From Farysia itapuensis (taxonomy: Eukaryota > Basidiomycota > Ustilaginomycetes > Ustilaginales > Ustilaginaceae), in the NCBI GenBank assembly GCA_023212645.1, contig JALBYC010000004.1, forward strand, positions 744,001-808,000: DNA of 64,000 nucleotides, given 5' to 3'. Both the position numbers and the translations under genes were made by a program. Below are positions 19,848-30,180 of the stretch, piece by piece; position 1 is the first letter of the stretch; every line of letters starts with the position of its first letter. The notes beneath the pieces were generated by a model. That model did not search any database. It saw nothing but the letters and a program-made list of their open reading frames with translations, and was not told the DNA's origin.

Positions 19848-21554
19848 ATGCCGACCGCTGGCAGTCTACTCGGCAGTCTGTTTCACTCGTTGGCCGCAGC
19901 TTCTTCATCTGCTGCTGCTCCTCCTGCTGGTGGTGGCGAACAGGATTCCAAGGATGTGGAAGATGCATTGACCAAGACAGAAGTGCCTCCCGTAGTGAGC
20001 AGCGCTTCAACGACGACGACGACGGGCAAGGAGAGGGGGAGAAGGACGATGCCTGCACGCTTGGCTCAAGTCTCGTCCCTTCTTGCAGGCTCCTCGCTCG
20101 AAGAAGAGCTCTTACTCTTGACAGAGTCATCCTCCTCTCCACGCAACAGTCCTGCCCCGCCGCCGCCGCCCACCACCAACAGCATTGCTACCAACAGTGC
20201 GCTGCTGAATGGGAACAGCGCTGGTGGTGCAGAGGCGGGTTCGTCGCTGTGGCGTGGTCGGATCGTGCTTTCATCTGACCCAGGTGTGGTGGCACGCGCC
20301 GTCTTCACACGGGCACGCACGCCACACGCTTCTGCCAACCTCGTCTCCCCGCAAGCGGTCACACGGCAGAAACTCATCGAGACGCCGCAGTTCCACCCAC
20401 GAGATGACTCGCAGTACATGCCCAAGACACGCGGACTCCGCTCCGTCTCCACAACCGCAACCACAACCGCAACGGTGACGACGACGAGGGATCTGAGCGA
20501 TGAAGCCTACCTCCGTGCTCACCGACGGCATGAAGCTGCGGAAAAGCGTCAACGCAAAGCCGAAGTCGACCACTTGTCGCGCGACCGCACGAAACTCATC
20601 CACCGCATCGATCAACTCCGTACAGTCGAAGCACGAATGCTCCAACCTATCCTCACAGCCCGTACCCAAGCAGCCGCAGCCCGAACCCCTGCTGCTGTTG
20701 CCGCGGAGGAGCATGATTCGAAGAGGTTGGCACACAGGTTGGAGGAGATACGACATGAGTTGCTTAGCGAAGCTCGTGAAACGTTGAAACGGTACGACTT
20801 CCTGCTGAACCATTCCGCAGCGGTGGCAGCAGTGGCGGCGTCTGCGTCTGCGTCTGCGCGCGGTGGTGGTGGTGGGGAGCAGGACCGTACGAGTCAATCG
20901 CGAAGTCAGTCCCCCCGCCTTACCGTCACTCTAAAGCGGCGCAGTACGGCGACTAACGGAGGTAGTGCTGGTGCGGGGGGGTTGCGCACCTATGCTGGTC
21001 GACAACAACGACGACGACGTCGACACGCGAGCGCCGACACGGACGAGGAAGAGTTCGAAGCCGTTCGCGCTCTCACCACCCCTTCACGCCCAGCAACCAA
21101 ACGACGATCCACCAACGACGACGATACCACCACCACCACCGACGAAGACGACGACGAGGACGATAACGACCCTCGTTATCATCGTCGCCGCTCCCCCTCC
21201 AGCACCAGCACCAGCAGTAGCAGTACATGCTCGTCGCACGCTTCTCAAACTTCCTCGCTCGGATACGCTTTCCCCACATACCCACCCACAGCCTCGCTCA
21301 AAGTCAGCACCTCTCTCTTCGAATCGCACACCGCTCCCCCTCCCGCTCCCCTCGCTCCCCTCGCGCCGTCAACGCAGCCCACCCCCGCCGCCGCTGCCGC
21401 CGCCGAGAATCATGCTAAAAGATCCACTCGCAGAACAACCCTGCAAGCCTTTGGCGAAAAGTTACCCGAGCAACTCACCAAACCCACCCTATTCGACTAC
21501 ACCGTCCTGCACTACCTCCAACATATCGACCGACCCTACATCCATCCCAAGTAA
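19848..21554 (+). CDS. Unknown basic, low-complexity, probably nuclear protein
   Basis: A 568-residue intronless protein from the first ATG of the frame (MPTAGSLLGSLFHSL). I do not recognise a family with certainty. The best-ordered part is around residues 220-325: DEAYLRAHRRHEAAEKRQRK, then DRTKLIHRIDQLRTVEARML and HRLEEIRHELLSEARETLKRY, charged helices likely to form a coiled coil. This resembles the arrangement of some fungal chromatin-associated proteins, but I would not assign one. The remainder has poly-Thr, poly-Ala, poly-Pro and acidic runs, an Arg-rich segment (RQQRRRRRHASAD) and a short conserved-looking C-terminus (TLFDYTVLHYLQHIDRPYIHPK read in two parts). No signal peptide or membrane segment is present. 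Confidence 0.75.
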   Translation: MPTAGSLLGSLFHSLAAASSSAAAPPAGGGEQDSKDVEDALTKTEVPPVVSSASTTTTTGKERGRRTMPARLAQVSSLLAGSSLEEELLLLTESSSSPRNSPAPPPPPTTNSIATNSALLNGNSAGGAEAGSSLWRGRIVLSSDPGVVARAVFTRARTPHASANLVSPQAVTRQKLIETPQFHPRDDSQYMPKTRGLRSVSTTATTTATVTTTRDLSDEAYLRAHRRHEAAEKRQRKAEVDHLSRDRTKLIHRIDQLRTVEARMLQPILTARTQAAAARTPAAVAAEEHDSKRLAHRLEEIRHELLSEARETLKRYDFLLNHSAAVAAVAASASASARGGGGGEQDRTSQSRSQSPRLTVTLKRRSTATNGGSAGAGGLRTYAGRQQRRRRRHASADTDEEEFEAVRALTTPSRPATKRRSTNDDDTTTTTDEDDDEDDNDPRYHRRRSPSSTSTSSSSTCSSHASQTSSLGYAFPTYPPTASLKVSTSLFESHTAPPPAPLAPLAPSTQPTPAAAAAAENHAKRSTRRTTLQAFGEKLPEQLTKPTLFDYTVLHYLQHIDRPYIHPK

Positions 21555-21762
21555 ACAAGCAAGCAAGCAGGGTAGGAAAAAAAAAAGTAACATGATCTTC
21601 CATGGTATTGGCGCGAAGAGGGGGGGAAAGCAGTGGTATATAAGAGAGTGGCGGGAGAGTGTGCGAGTGCGAGTGCGAGCCCGAATCGGGGGGGGGGGGG
21701 AGAACAAAAGTCGGTATTCCTTCTTTCCCCCGAGGGCCACACAGTGCTTGGTAACGCGGGGT

Positions 21763-23364
21763 TTAGGCAAAGTCGCGACCCATGCGGTGGGGTGCGTAGG
21801 GCGGGGGGAGGACGGTGTGCCTCGCCGCTGCTGCTGGGTCCTCATCATCGTCGTGGTCCGACATGTGGATCGAGCCGGCGTCTTGTTCGATCTGAATGCG
21901 CGATCTTGGCTCACGCGGTTGGGGAAGTTCAGTTTCGGGCAGTGCCGGCGGTATTGGCAGGGGACGGCGTGTGCCAGCGCGTTGCAAGCCTACGGGCGAG
22001 TGTGGCGACGAACAAGGCGAAACCAACGGGTCCTGGAACGGGTCTCCAAAGCTGACGGGCGTAGACTGATTGCGAGCATGCATGCTGTACGGATAGCGAA
22101 GTGCTGGCGACGATGGCTTGTAGGCAAACGAGTGCGAGTGTTGCAATGGTCGCTGCTCTTGTTGCAATGGTCGCTGCTCCTGTTCGAGTGCTGCAGTGTG
22201 GTAGGCGGTGCTGATGGGTGTATAGGGCGAGGCTGTGGCGTACATATCGCGTTCGGTAAACTCGCGTAAGGGTGACACGAGCGACATCTGGCTCTGACTG
22301 CTGATGGACGACGGCGAAACGAGGGTATGCTGAACTTCCATCTGCGTACTGCGTTCGGTTGCCTGTGGAATGTGATATGGTGCAAGACCAGTGTCGGGCC
22401 TGACCCAGAACTGCGACTCGTTGGTCGTGGCCGTAGCACGACTCGGCACGCGTCCCAGGTCACCCTGACTCGAGTTGAAATGCATGTTTAGGCGCAGATC
22501 CGGTCGAGATGCGTGTGACGAGCGGCGATGTGGGATGTTTTGCAACGAATCAGGGTTTTGCGACATGGACGGTCTGCCGAGAAGATGCTTGTCTCCACCA
22601 TCGGCTGCCGTTTGCGCTTCCAGTCGCTTTCTCGGTCGGCTCACCTTGAAGTAGTAAAAAATGGACCCGCCAAGGATAAAGAGAAGCGAGACCACGACGG
22701 CCGAAACACTGGCGGCAATGGTGACCAACTTAATGTTGCTCGTGGCTGGCGCAAACGACTTGCCTGCATGATAGTTTTCAGGGTTGATGACCACTCCCCA
22801 AAACTGAAGCTGGGCGGTATCGTTGAGATTGGTAATCATGACCTGGTGTGTTCCCTCGGAAAGCGTGCCGGATGTCCAGATCGAGGACGGAAGCTGGGAC
22901 CCAGACGCCTTTGCCAATTGATCTTCGGGCGAGTAGGCATCGACAATGGCAGACGAATTGTCAATCGTCACATTGTACTTGCTCCGATTCGGGCCTGGAA
23001 AGTCGAGAATGGCAAGACCATGACCGGAAAAGTCAAAGTTGAGATAGTCGTCGATATAGTCGGTGGAAAAGTAGTAGTTGATGGGATAGGTGTTGAGATG
23101 CTCTGGAATCGAGTTGTTGGTCCAGTGATCGTATGGGTAAAAGTTGGAGTTGGGATCGTTGTTGTTGGCTACACCACTGGACCAGAGCAAAGAGGTGTTC
23201 CAAGGATTGGCAATGACATCCGGAGACATGGGTCCCGTCGCTTGGGCGACATTCTGACTCGGATTGGTAGTGCTGTTGCTTGATCCGGCGTCGTCACTGT
23301 CATTGTCAGCAGCAGCGGTGTAGTTGGACCGATGTCCGTAGGCGTGCGAGTCAGCGTCGCTCAT
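21763..23364 (-). CDS. Single-pass membrane protein with Asn-rich ectodomain
   Basis: A 533-residue intronless frame. Residues 1-210 are Asn/Ser/Asp-rich with many N-glycosylation sequons (NTSLLW, NNSIPE, NRSKYN, NVTIDN, NSSAIV, NDTAQL) and Tyr/Phe-rich beta-like stretches. A hydrophobic segment at about 214-238 (VTIAASVSAVVVSLLFILGG) is followed by the basic stop-transfer KVSRPRKR, then a ~290-residue Ser/Pro/Gln-rich tail. This is the layout of fungal surface proteins with an SKG6/AXL2-like transmembrane stem; the ectodomain may be a carbohydrate-binding beta-sandwich, which is inference. No signal peptide is seen at the N-terminus, so either the segment itself anchors it with the N-terminus outside or a 5' exon is missing. 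The function is unknown. Confidence 0.8.
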   Translation of the reverse strand: MSDADSHAYGHRSNYTAAADNDSDDAGSSNSTTNPSQNVAQATGPMSPDVIANPWNTSLLWSSGVANNNDPNSNFYPYDHWTNNSIPEHLNTYPINYYFSTDYIDDYLNFDFSGHGLAILDFPGPNRSKYNVTIDNSSAIVDAYSPEDQLAKASGSQLPSSIWTSGTLSEGTHQVMITNLNDTAQLQFWGVVINPENYHAGKSFAPATSNIKLVTIAASVSAVVVSLLFILGGSIFYYFKVSRPRKRLEAQTAADGGDKHLLGRPSMSQNPDSLQNIPHRRSSHASRPDLRLNMHFNSSQGDLGRVPSRATATTNESQFWVRPDTGLAPYHIPQATERSTQMEVQHTLVSPSSISSQSQMSLVSPLREFTERDMYATASPYTPISTAYHTAALEQEQRPLQQEQRPLQHSHSFAYKPSSPALRYPYSMHARNQSTPVSFGDPFQDPLVSPCSSPHSPVGLQRAGTRRPLPIPPALPETELPQPREPRSRIQIEQDAGSIHMSDHDDDEDPAAAARHTVLPPPYAPHRMGRDFA

Positions 23365-23610
23365 GATGGCGCCGAGTGGATAGGATGGTGGTCAAGAATC
23401 AAGCGCTGCCAATATGTCTCACATCTTGCTCTCCCTCACGTTTTCAATTTCAATTACAAAAGCGGGAAGCTTGCAATACAAATCCGCGTTGCCAAGATTA
23501 GTCGGCCACACCACCCACGCGGGGGGAGGCCACGCCTTGGCAATCGGCACAATTCCGAAATTCAAAGGGAAAAAAGAAAGGGCACGTCAGCGTGAGATTT
23601 TGAATTTGCG

Positions 23611-26600
23611 TTAAAACAGTGCCCGTGTCAATTTGCTCTCCACAAATGCAGTCAGCATCGTATACAGACACGGTGTGGCAATACCCGTGACGTCTTGAGC
23701 AGAACGGATGGCAGAGACAAGGTCGCGAGAGATGCCAGCTTCCACCTCTTGTCGCGCCATTTGCTCGAATTGTGCTTCGGCAGCTGGTTCCTTTGACTTG
23801 CCACTGACCCACAGCGCAAGCTGCGTAGCGGCTAAGCCCAGCGTCTGTTCGAGCAACGTACAAGTCTGGTCAAAGTCTGTGCTGGTCCTGTTGAGATCGC
23901 GTAGATGATCGGTGAGGTAGGATGCCAGGTCGAGCAGTGTGCCAAGTGTGGCGGTTTGCACCGTGCTCGTCCGCGTGGTTGGTCGGATAATGGCGCAGCC
24001 CGAGTTGGTGCTTGGCCACAGCTCCATCTCGCGGCACAGGATTGAGATGCATTCCGTGTGTGTCCACAGTGCAGTGACGAGCACAGCGATAATCTCGCGC
24101 AGCTTGGCCATCGCCATCTCCTGCCCAGTGATTCGTGCTTCCTCGTTTTCCTTGTCCCAGCCGAGTAAGCTGCACAGCTCTCTCGGATGCTGCAAGAGGT
24201 GGACGAGGGGTTGCAAGATCCATGCAGCTTTGTGGGCAAGGTGGCTCGTCGTCGGTGAACGCGCTGCTCCTTTGACGCGCGTCTGCGAACTGGCTTCAGC
24301 TTCGGCCCGCGTGAGACTGTAGAACAGTCTCGACACCAGCTCGACTTCATCTAGCTGACCCATACTCAGCACATCGTCCACATCCTCCACCTCGTGTCCA
24401 AAGGTGCCCGTTGCAGATCCGAGTCGTGACTGCACCACGGAAAGATTCAGAGCGCGGTCAAGCTGTCGGTAGTAAACACGCACAAACCCTTGCACGTCTG
24501 TCTCGACAAAGCGTCCACTCGCTCCCGTCCAGTTCCCAACATCGGACGCTCCACCCAGATTGTCAATCAGAGCGACAACAATGCGGAGCATCATGGTCCA
24601 GCAGTCGTGCGATGGATTTCGATCCCCTGACAGCAGCAAGGTGGAAATTTGGCCGTTCTCCAGAGTGTCGCTGAGTGTGTTGGAAGTCAAGCCGTTGACC
24701 ACGCCTTGCAGTGCCAGGTCTTCGCTCGATTCAGGTTGAGATGCAATGGTGAGCAGCATCGATAGCAGCGGCTTCATGAACAAGATGTCATGGGCAGTGT
24801 TGGGGTTTGGCGTCGCATCTGTCACCACGTCAAAGCGCAGTACGGGTGCTCTGCTCAGCAGGTCTATGCTGGTCTGTAGCAGTTGTGACTCTTGCAGCAT
24901 AGGCAGCCAAAGTGCAGGATCAGCACCCAGATCGCGCCGCGTCGTCATCTCGAAAATGCTAACCAACATGTCCAGATCGTCTTCCAGCAAGCGAGCGGCC
25001 TCACTCTGCGCCTTTCCACCTTGCAGGTAGCGCAAAGCACTGTCCATCACCAGCCGAAGTGCTTGCACCGCATGCCGACAGAACAGATCGATCGACGAGT
25101 GCAGTGCAGAGTGTCGCTCCACTGTCGACTCCTTCGGCTGCACTATCGATGAATCGCTCTTGAGCAGAGCACGAATTCGCACGGTTGTCAAAAGCACCAT
25201 TTCGAATGCGTCGCGGTGGAAAGAAGGTGGAACGATGCCTTTCAGGCTGTCGTCGACGCTGAATACCGGATGCGTCAGCAATCTGCCGCAGATCGATGAG
25301 GCTTGCACGATCTGGTCCTCGCTCGAAGCGTCCTGCGACTCTCCATGACCCCACGCTAGCTCCATCAGTGTTGATAACAAGCTAAGCCGAGTGGCGTGCG
25401 CACCGCGCATAAAGCTGCCCTCCCGTCCCTCATCCGCAGCAAGAATGGCCAGCTTGGTCCAAGTCGTGATGGCGCTCTTCTCCAAGGCTTGCATTCGCTT
25501 TGAGCTCAAAGCTTCGGCCACAATGCGGCCCATGGTCGATTCGATGCACAGGTTCCATGCTTGAAGCAACGAGTTCTGCACATCGATGCAGCTCCATTCC
25601 AGATTGATCGTCATAACAGACAGTAGACCTTCTTCGACAATGCCGAGTTCCTTTGCTTCTTGTCGATTCATGGTACCCAACAAACCTTCGAGTTGGCGTC
25701 GGAACGAGCCGAGGCTGTAGTGGTAGTCATCACCATACAGTCGTTGCATGTCAAAGTCGTCTTTGCGCGGTGGATGGCGTAGCGGATCTAGGTCGATGGA
25801 TGGGAACATTTCTGCCAGCTTGAGCTCAAGCAGCATGCGGAGGGAAGGATCGCACGGCATGGCGAAACTCGTTTCAACCGCTTCCAGCAATCGGTCAGAC
25901 TTGGTGAGGATGCTCAGGAAGGCGTCCAAACTCGCTTGGCTAGAGGCGGCCGTCCTTTCTTGATCCTTCAACACGCTTCCGAGTTGAATGTCGCGTTCGA
26001 GCAGCTTCAAGGCGCGCGCTTGACACATGCGACGGTGTGCGTACGTCGCGACGCTCTCGTGACACGTCGAGGGAGATGCCAGTGATTCCTCTACAAATGT
26101 CTGCGCGTCTGTCAATGGCGCAGTCAGACTGCCTGCGACAATGTCCGCCAGTGCCTGGAAGAAGACTGGTTTGGCGCGGATAGCGTCGAATGCAGCAACG
26201 TGTTCTGCGGCATGTGCCCAAGCTACATCCAAGAAGCGAAGGACGGCTTCCAACGGCTGAGCCTCGCTGTCCGCCATCTCTTTCCAGCGCACAACAATGG
26301 CCGAAGCTGCATCAAGTGCCGTTTGGCTCAACGCCTGTCCATACTTGAGCGCAGTCGAGGAACGATCCTTGTCTTCTCCCTGTTGGGTTAGTCGGCTCTC
26401 GGTGGTTTTGGCGAGATGTCGCCCGGTCAAGAGCAAGGTGCCGAGCGCTGGTTGTGTGTCGACAATAGCCGCGAGCATAGTCCAGACATCTGCACGCAAT
26501 CCCGTGTCCAGATGCGAATTGCTTACCAGCTCCACAAGCCCGCTCAGCGTCGCTTCCAGCTCGGCCAATGTGCCCAGATGACCAACCAATCCTGGCGCCT

Positions 26601-29600
26601 GTTTGCCCACCGCCGACAAATCAGCAAGTGATCGTAGGATAAGTGTGATCAAGTGCGTCGCTTCTGCATTGATCTGCGACGAAGAGGGGAGCAACACGTA
26701 TCCGAAAATTGCATTGGCAAGTTCGATCCGGCTCGATTTCCTACCAGAGCCGTAGGTGGCTCGAGAAGCGACAATGGTATGGTCAAAGAAAAGCTTTTCA
26801 AACAAGCCCAAGTCCACACGAGCCTGGACTGCCTTTCGCGCCGGTTCCGCTGGTAACGCAGAGAGTTTCTGTAGTACAGCCAGCGTCAATTCTCGTCGGC
26901 GCGAGACGACGAGCGCCGCAAGTCGGAGAGACGAAGAGATCCACTGCTCTGCTAAAAGAAGATCAACTTGACGTCCTGCACGGTTCAACTGGTCCAACAA
27001 TTGCTGTCCGTTTCCGAGACAGGTGATGAGCGGGGCTAGACCGAGCATACTGGGCTGTGTCACGAGGTTGTGCTCCACCGCTTCTACAAGTCTACCAGGC
27101 ATGACACCGTCCAACGTCGGGTTCTGGGCCAGCTTCCAGCTGCGTTCGGACAGCACTGTTTCGAGAAGCAGGGTGCACTTTTGTCCAATGTGAAGGCGAT
27201 CGGCCAGCCGTGCGTACCTCCAGCTTTGGTACTCTGGCCATATGCACTCAAACACCCAGCCGAGCGCTCGGAGTAACACGCCGGTCTTTGCCTCGAGTGT
27301 TTCGGGCGAGCTTGTCGAGTAGGACCGGCCAAGATCGTGGAAAAGGGCGAGGTGAAAGTCGAGTAGGGACAAGAGGCCGCCGTACGAAGCGCGAGCCACT
27401 TCATGCGTGAGCAATGCTGACGACATTGGCACGCGCAGGGCAGTCAGATAGGGCAGCGTGCCTGAACTGCCAAACAGCACGCTCGAGGATCTGACTTCCT
27501 GCCAAATAGTGTCAGCCTCGTAGGGCAACAGGACGGTAAGTAGCTTGTTCGCGGACTGCACCAGTCGTATGTTGATCGGCGAGGCGACAAGCGCTTGAGA
27601 CAAAAGGTGGAGAGATATGGACGAAAGACTCTTTGCGTGCGCCAACTCTTGCTTCTCCTGCTGAATCTGTTCAAGCTCGTCGGGCTCGTAGTCGTTGGAG
27701 ATGTCGTCTTCCCCGAGATCACGACCTTCGAGATGGGCCAGGAGAGTCCATGCGAGTTCGGGGCTGGCGGAAAGGACGCTGGTGAAGAGATCGAGCATCT
27801 CGGACGCCAGGTCCTCCCATGCGGACCCAGCTTCGGCCGGGGCCAGACGGTCGAAATCCATCGAGCTCTGATCCTCTTCAAACACCCTGGCGTCACTCTC
27901 TGATTTGGGCTGAGAGTGCAATGGCGGAGGGAAACAGGCTAGGACGTCGCGCATCACTTTCCAGGCGCTGACAGGACGCGATGGGCTCCACAGTACGATG
28001 ACGGGCGCTTTGCCGAGCTCAGAGATGGTGGAACCAGTGGTGCCGGGAGAGAGTCTGACCTGCGTACCTGGAACACGGACGGACCTCGTGATACGATAAG
28101 TGACAGACGTGTAGTCGCCACCTTCCATCGTCTCGAAAGGCGCGCCCGGTGCATTGGCACCCATGGGCAATACTTGAGCGAAGGTGGGTAAGCGGGAGAG
28201 ATAATCAAAGACAGCTGCACAGGCACGTTCCTCAACATCTGAGCGTGGCCCATCGTCGAGCAGTGATGGGTATGCAGCGAGAGCGTCCACCTTGGCGTGG
28301 CCGGAGAGCGCTTTGAGCAGGCGCATCAGTGGACGAAAACTAACAGGCCACCGTCTACGGGCAGTATCGAGCGTCGTCCGTCGTGATTCATACTGGCTGT
28401 CGATCTGCCAGAACTGATCGCAGAGTGCGGCAACGCCATCGATCGCTGCAGGGCTGAGCTCGAGTGCAATACCAGAGCCAAAGGCCGCCTCCCACAGACC
28501 GACGAGGGCATCGAAATTGGGCAAAAATTCGGGCTTGACAAGCTCGGTGATGCTCAGCAGCAAGCCTTTGAACACGGCACGGTAGGCAAGCGCTGAAGGT
28601 CCAGCAACGGCGGGAGTACTTGCGCCGTTGCTACTCGTCAAGAGAGGCGAGGCGAGCATCGACATCATGACCTCGAACAACTGCATCTCGGGTGCAAAAG
28701 CAGCCTGCGCCAATCTTCTCCAAATCGACGGCCCACCATCGTCCGTACTAAGCGTGTCGGTTAACTGCGTCAAGTGTTCTGACAACTGCAGGGTCCGGTC
28801 GTTTTCCACCAGCTCATGTTGCGAGACGAGCGCATCCTCGAGACGATGCAAGACGAGCGCCCAGGCGACCAGTATGGGTGACTGCATGGGATCAGCACCC
28901 GTCTTGTCCAGCAAGTCGAGGATCTGGCTCAGAAGATGTGGGTCCTGAACCAGTCGCAGCTCAGTTGGATCCGAGAGATCGAAGCCGTCCATGATTTCTT
29001 CGAGACCCAGCATCTCGATGCCAATCAGGACGAGAAGGTGACTGATGCAGATGACGGTCTCGGAAGCTTCATCGTCAAAAAAGCCAAGGTTGGCTTGACG
29101 GGTACCCGCCTGAGTATCCTGAACTGCTCGCAAGAACGCAAGGACGGAGGAGGAAGACGGCGAGAGACGGCCGTAGAACAGGAGAAAGACTATCTCGAGC
29201 ATACCGAATTGTTCTCGCAAAATCTGTTTGGCCCAGAGGGACGAGTAACGCGGCTGCTGCCGTATACTCTCGGGTAGAGAAAAGTCGGTCAAGTTCTGGA
29301 AGTGGGCGACGCACTCTAAGGCAAAAGCCTCGTCTGCAAAGAGAGCCAAGATGGTGGTAGCCAGATCAAAGTATGGGTGTTGGGCATCTTCGGTGATTCG
29401 AATCAGAGAGGAGATGGTGCGCAGCAGATACATGCGTTCTTCAAAGTAAAAGACGTTGAAGGCGTCCAGCAGATCCGCAGCGTGGGTCGAGGTCGACTTG
29501 ACACTCTTTGCGCTACTTGGGGTGTTTCTACGTTTGGTTGGCGAAGTTGCCGCGGTTGTGTCTGGCTCAAGGTCGCGGCCTTCGCTTGACAAAAAGGTGT

Positions 29601-29913
29601 CGAGTTGAACGGAAGCATCCTCGGGTGTCAAGCTGTATCTCTGTGCTATTTCGTGAGAGAGCTGCTGATGGAAGTTGGGCTTATTCTGCGCGTCGCTTGG
29701 GTGATCTGGTGGACAGGGAAAGGGTTGCAGACACGACTTGAACTTGGCTTTGCGAGATGTGAGAATAGACTGCAACTGGTCAGCATCGCGTTGGTGTCGT
29801 GCTAGCTCCAGGTGCTCGAACAGATCGCGAAACGAGACGTGAGCCGTGGCTGCTGCCGCTGCCGCCGCCGCCGACGACGACGACAGCCTCGAAGGCCCGG
29901 CTTGATCGACCAT
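23611..29913 (-). CDS. NUP192: Inner-ring nucleoporin Nup192/Nup205
   Basis: A single 2100-residue frame, the largest single exon in the window. It begins with the family's N-terminal helices (FRDLFEHLELARHQRDADQL) and the segment AQNKPNFHQQLSHEIAQRYS, and continues as an almost wholly helical solenoid with no membrane segment, ending AFVESKLTRALF. The length and helical character fit Nup192 (yeast) and Nup205 (animals), scaffold subunits of the inner ring of the nuclear pore that bind Nup53, Nic96 and Nup145N. The start is the first ATG, preceded by a 267-bp promoter shared with the divergent fungalysin gene. The run of Ala codons near the N-terminus (residues 15-23) is low complexity. Confidence 0.92.
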   Translation of the reverse strand: MVDQAGPSRLSSSSAAAAAAAATAHVSFRDLFEHLELARHQRDADQLQSILTSRKAKFKSCLQPFPCPPDHPSDAQNKPNFHQQLSHEIAQRYSLTPEDASVQLDTFLSSEGRDLEPDTTAATSPTKRRNTPSSAKSVKSTSTHAADLLDAFNVFYFEERMYLLRTISSLIRITEDAQHPYFDLATTILALFADEAFALECVAHFQNLTDFSLPESIRQQPRYSSLWAKQILREQFGMLEIVFLLFYGRLSPSSSSVLAFLRAVQDTQAGTRQANLGFFDDEASETVICISHLLVLIGIEMLGLEEIMDGFDLSDPTELRLVQDPHLLSQILDLLDKTGADPMQSPILVAWALVLHRLEDALVSQHELVENDRTLQLSEHLTQLTDTLSTDDGGPSIWRRLAQAAFAPEMQLFEVMMSMLASPLLTSSNGASTPAVAGPSALAYRAVFKGLLLSITELVKPEFLPNFDALVGLWEAAFGSGIALELSPAAIDGVAALCDQFWQIDSQYESRRTTLDTARRRWPVSFRPLMRLLKALSGHAKVDALAAYPSLLDDGPRSDVEERACAAVFDYLSRLPTFAQVLPMGANAPGAPFETMEGGDYTSVTYRITRSVRVPGTQVRLSPGTTGSTISELGKAPVIVLWSPSRPVSAWKVMRDVLACFPPPLHSQPKSESDARVFEEDQSSMDFDRLAPAEAGSAWEDLASEMLDLFTSVLSASPELAWTLLAHLEGRDLGEDDISNDYEPDELEQIQQEKQELAHAKSLSSISLHLLSQALVASPINIRLVQSANKLLTVLLPYEADTIWQEVRSSSVLFGSSGTLPYLTALRVPMSSALLTHEVARASYGGLLSLLDFHLALFHDLGRSYSTSSPETLEAKTGVLLRALGWVFECIWPEYQSWRYARLADRLHIGQKCTLLLETVLSERSWKLAQNPTLDGVMPGRLVEAVEHNLVTQPSMLGLAPLITCLGNGQQLLDQLNRAGRQVDLLLAEQWISSSLRLAALVVSRRRELTLAVLQKLSALPAEPARKAVQARVDLGLFEKLFFDHTIVASRATYGSGRKSSRIELANAIFGYVLLPSSSQINAEATHLITLILRSLADLSAVGKQAPGLVGHLGTLAELEATLSGLVELVSNSHLDTGLRADVWTMLAAIVDTQPALGTLLLTGRHLAKTTESRLTQQGEDKDRSSTALKYGQALSQTALDAASAIVVRWKEMADSEAQPLEAVLRFLDVAWAHAAEHVAAFDAIRAKPVFFQALADIVAGSLTAPLTDAQTFVEESLASPSTCHESVATYAHRRMCQARALKLLERDIQLGSVLKDQERTAASSQASLDAFLSILTKSDRLLEAVETSFAMPCDPSLRMLLELKLAEMFPSIDLDPLRHPPRKDDFDMQRLYGDDYHYSLGSFRRQLEGLLGTMNRQEAKELGIVEEGLLSVMTINLEWSCIDVQNSLLQAWNLCIESTMGRIVAEALSSKRMQALEKSAITTWTKLAILAADEGREGSFMRGAHATRLSLLSTLMELAWGHGESQDASSEDQIVQASSICGRLLTHPVFSVDDSLKGIVPPSFHRDAFEMVLLTTVRIRALLKSDSSIVQPKESTVERHSALHSSIDLFCRHAVQALRLVMDSALRYLQGGKAQSEAARLLEDDLDMLVSIFEMTTRRDLGADPALWLPMLQESQLLQTSIDLLSRAPVLRFDVVTDATPNPNTAHDILFMKPLLSMLLTIASQPESSEDLALQGVVNGLTSNTLSDTLENGQISTLLLSGDRNPSHDCWTMMLRIVVALIDNLGGASDVGNWTGASGRFVETDVQGFVRVYYRQLDRALNLSVVQSRLGSATGTFGHEVEDVDDVLSMGQLDEVELVSRLFYSLTRAEAEASSQTRVKGAARSPTTSHLAHKAAWILQPLVHLLQHPRELCSLLGWDKENEEARITGQEMAMAKLREIIAVLVTALWTHTECISILCREMELWPSTNSGCAIIRPTTRTSTVQTATLGTLLDLASYLTDHLRDLNRTSTDFDQTCTLLEQTLGLAATQLALWVSGKSKEPAAEAQFEQMARQEVEAGISRDLVSAIRSAQDVTGIATPCLYTMLTAFVESKLTRALF

Positions 29914-30180
29914 TGAGCAAAGGGTGCAAAGAGCAAGGTGTGTCGTTCCCTCGTCCTACCATCAATGTCAAATCTGTCAAACATCGTGATCGATTTTCGC
30001 AATTTAACATGGATGAGCAAAATGTTAGATCATAATTTATGCATTTCAACATCGACAGAGCGCATTGGGCGAAATGGCAGCTGGGCAGTGCATGTGCGGC
30101 TGAATATGGCGTGTTATGGCCATGCGACTCAGCTTATCTCTTCCCCCCCTCTACCATCCACCCTCAGGATACAACCCATC

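Noticed and set aside
20965..22269. Plus-strand open frame of 434 codons overlapping the unknown basic protein and the membrane protein
   Set aside because: It reads Pro/Thr/Arg low complexity, runs through the convergent 3' ends of two better-supported genes and begins without a credible start context.
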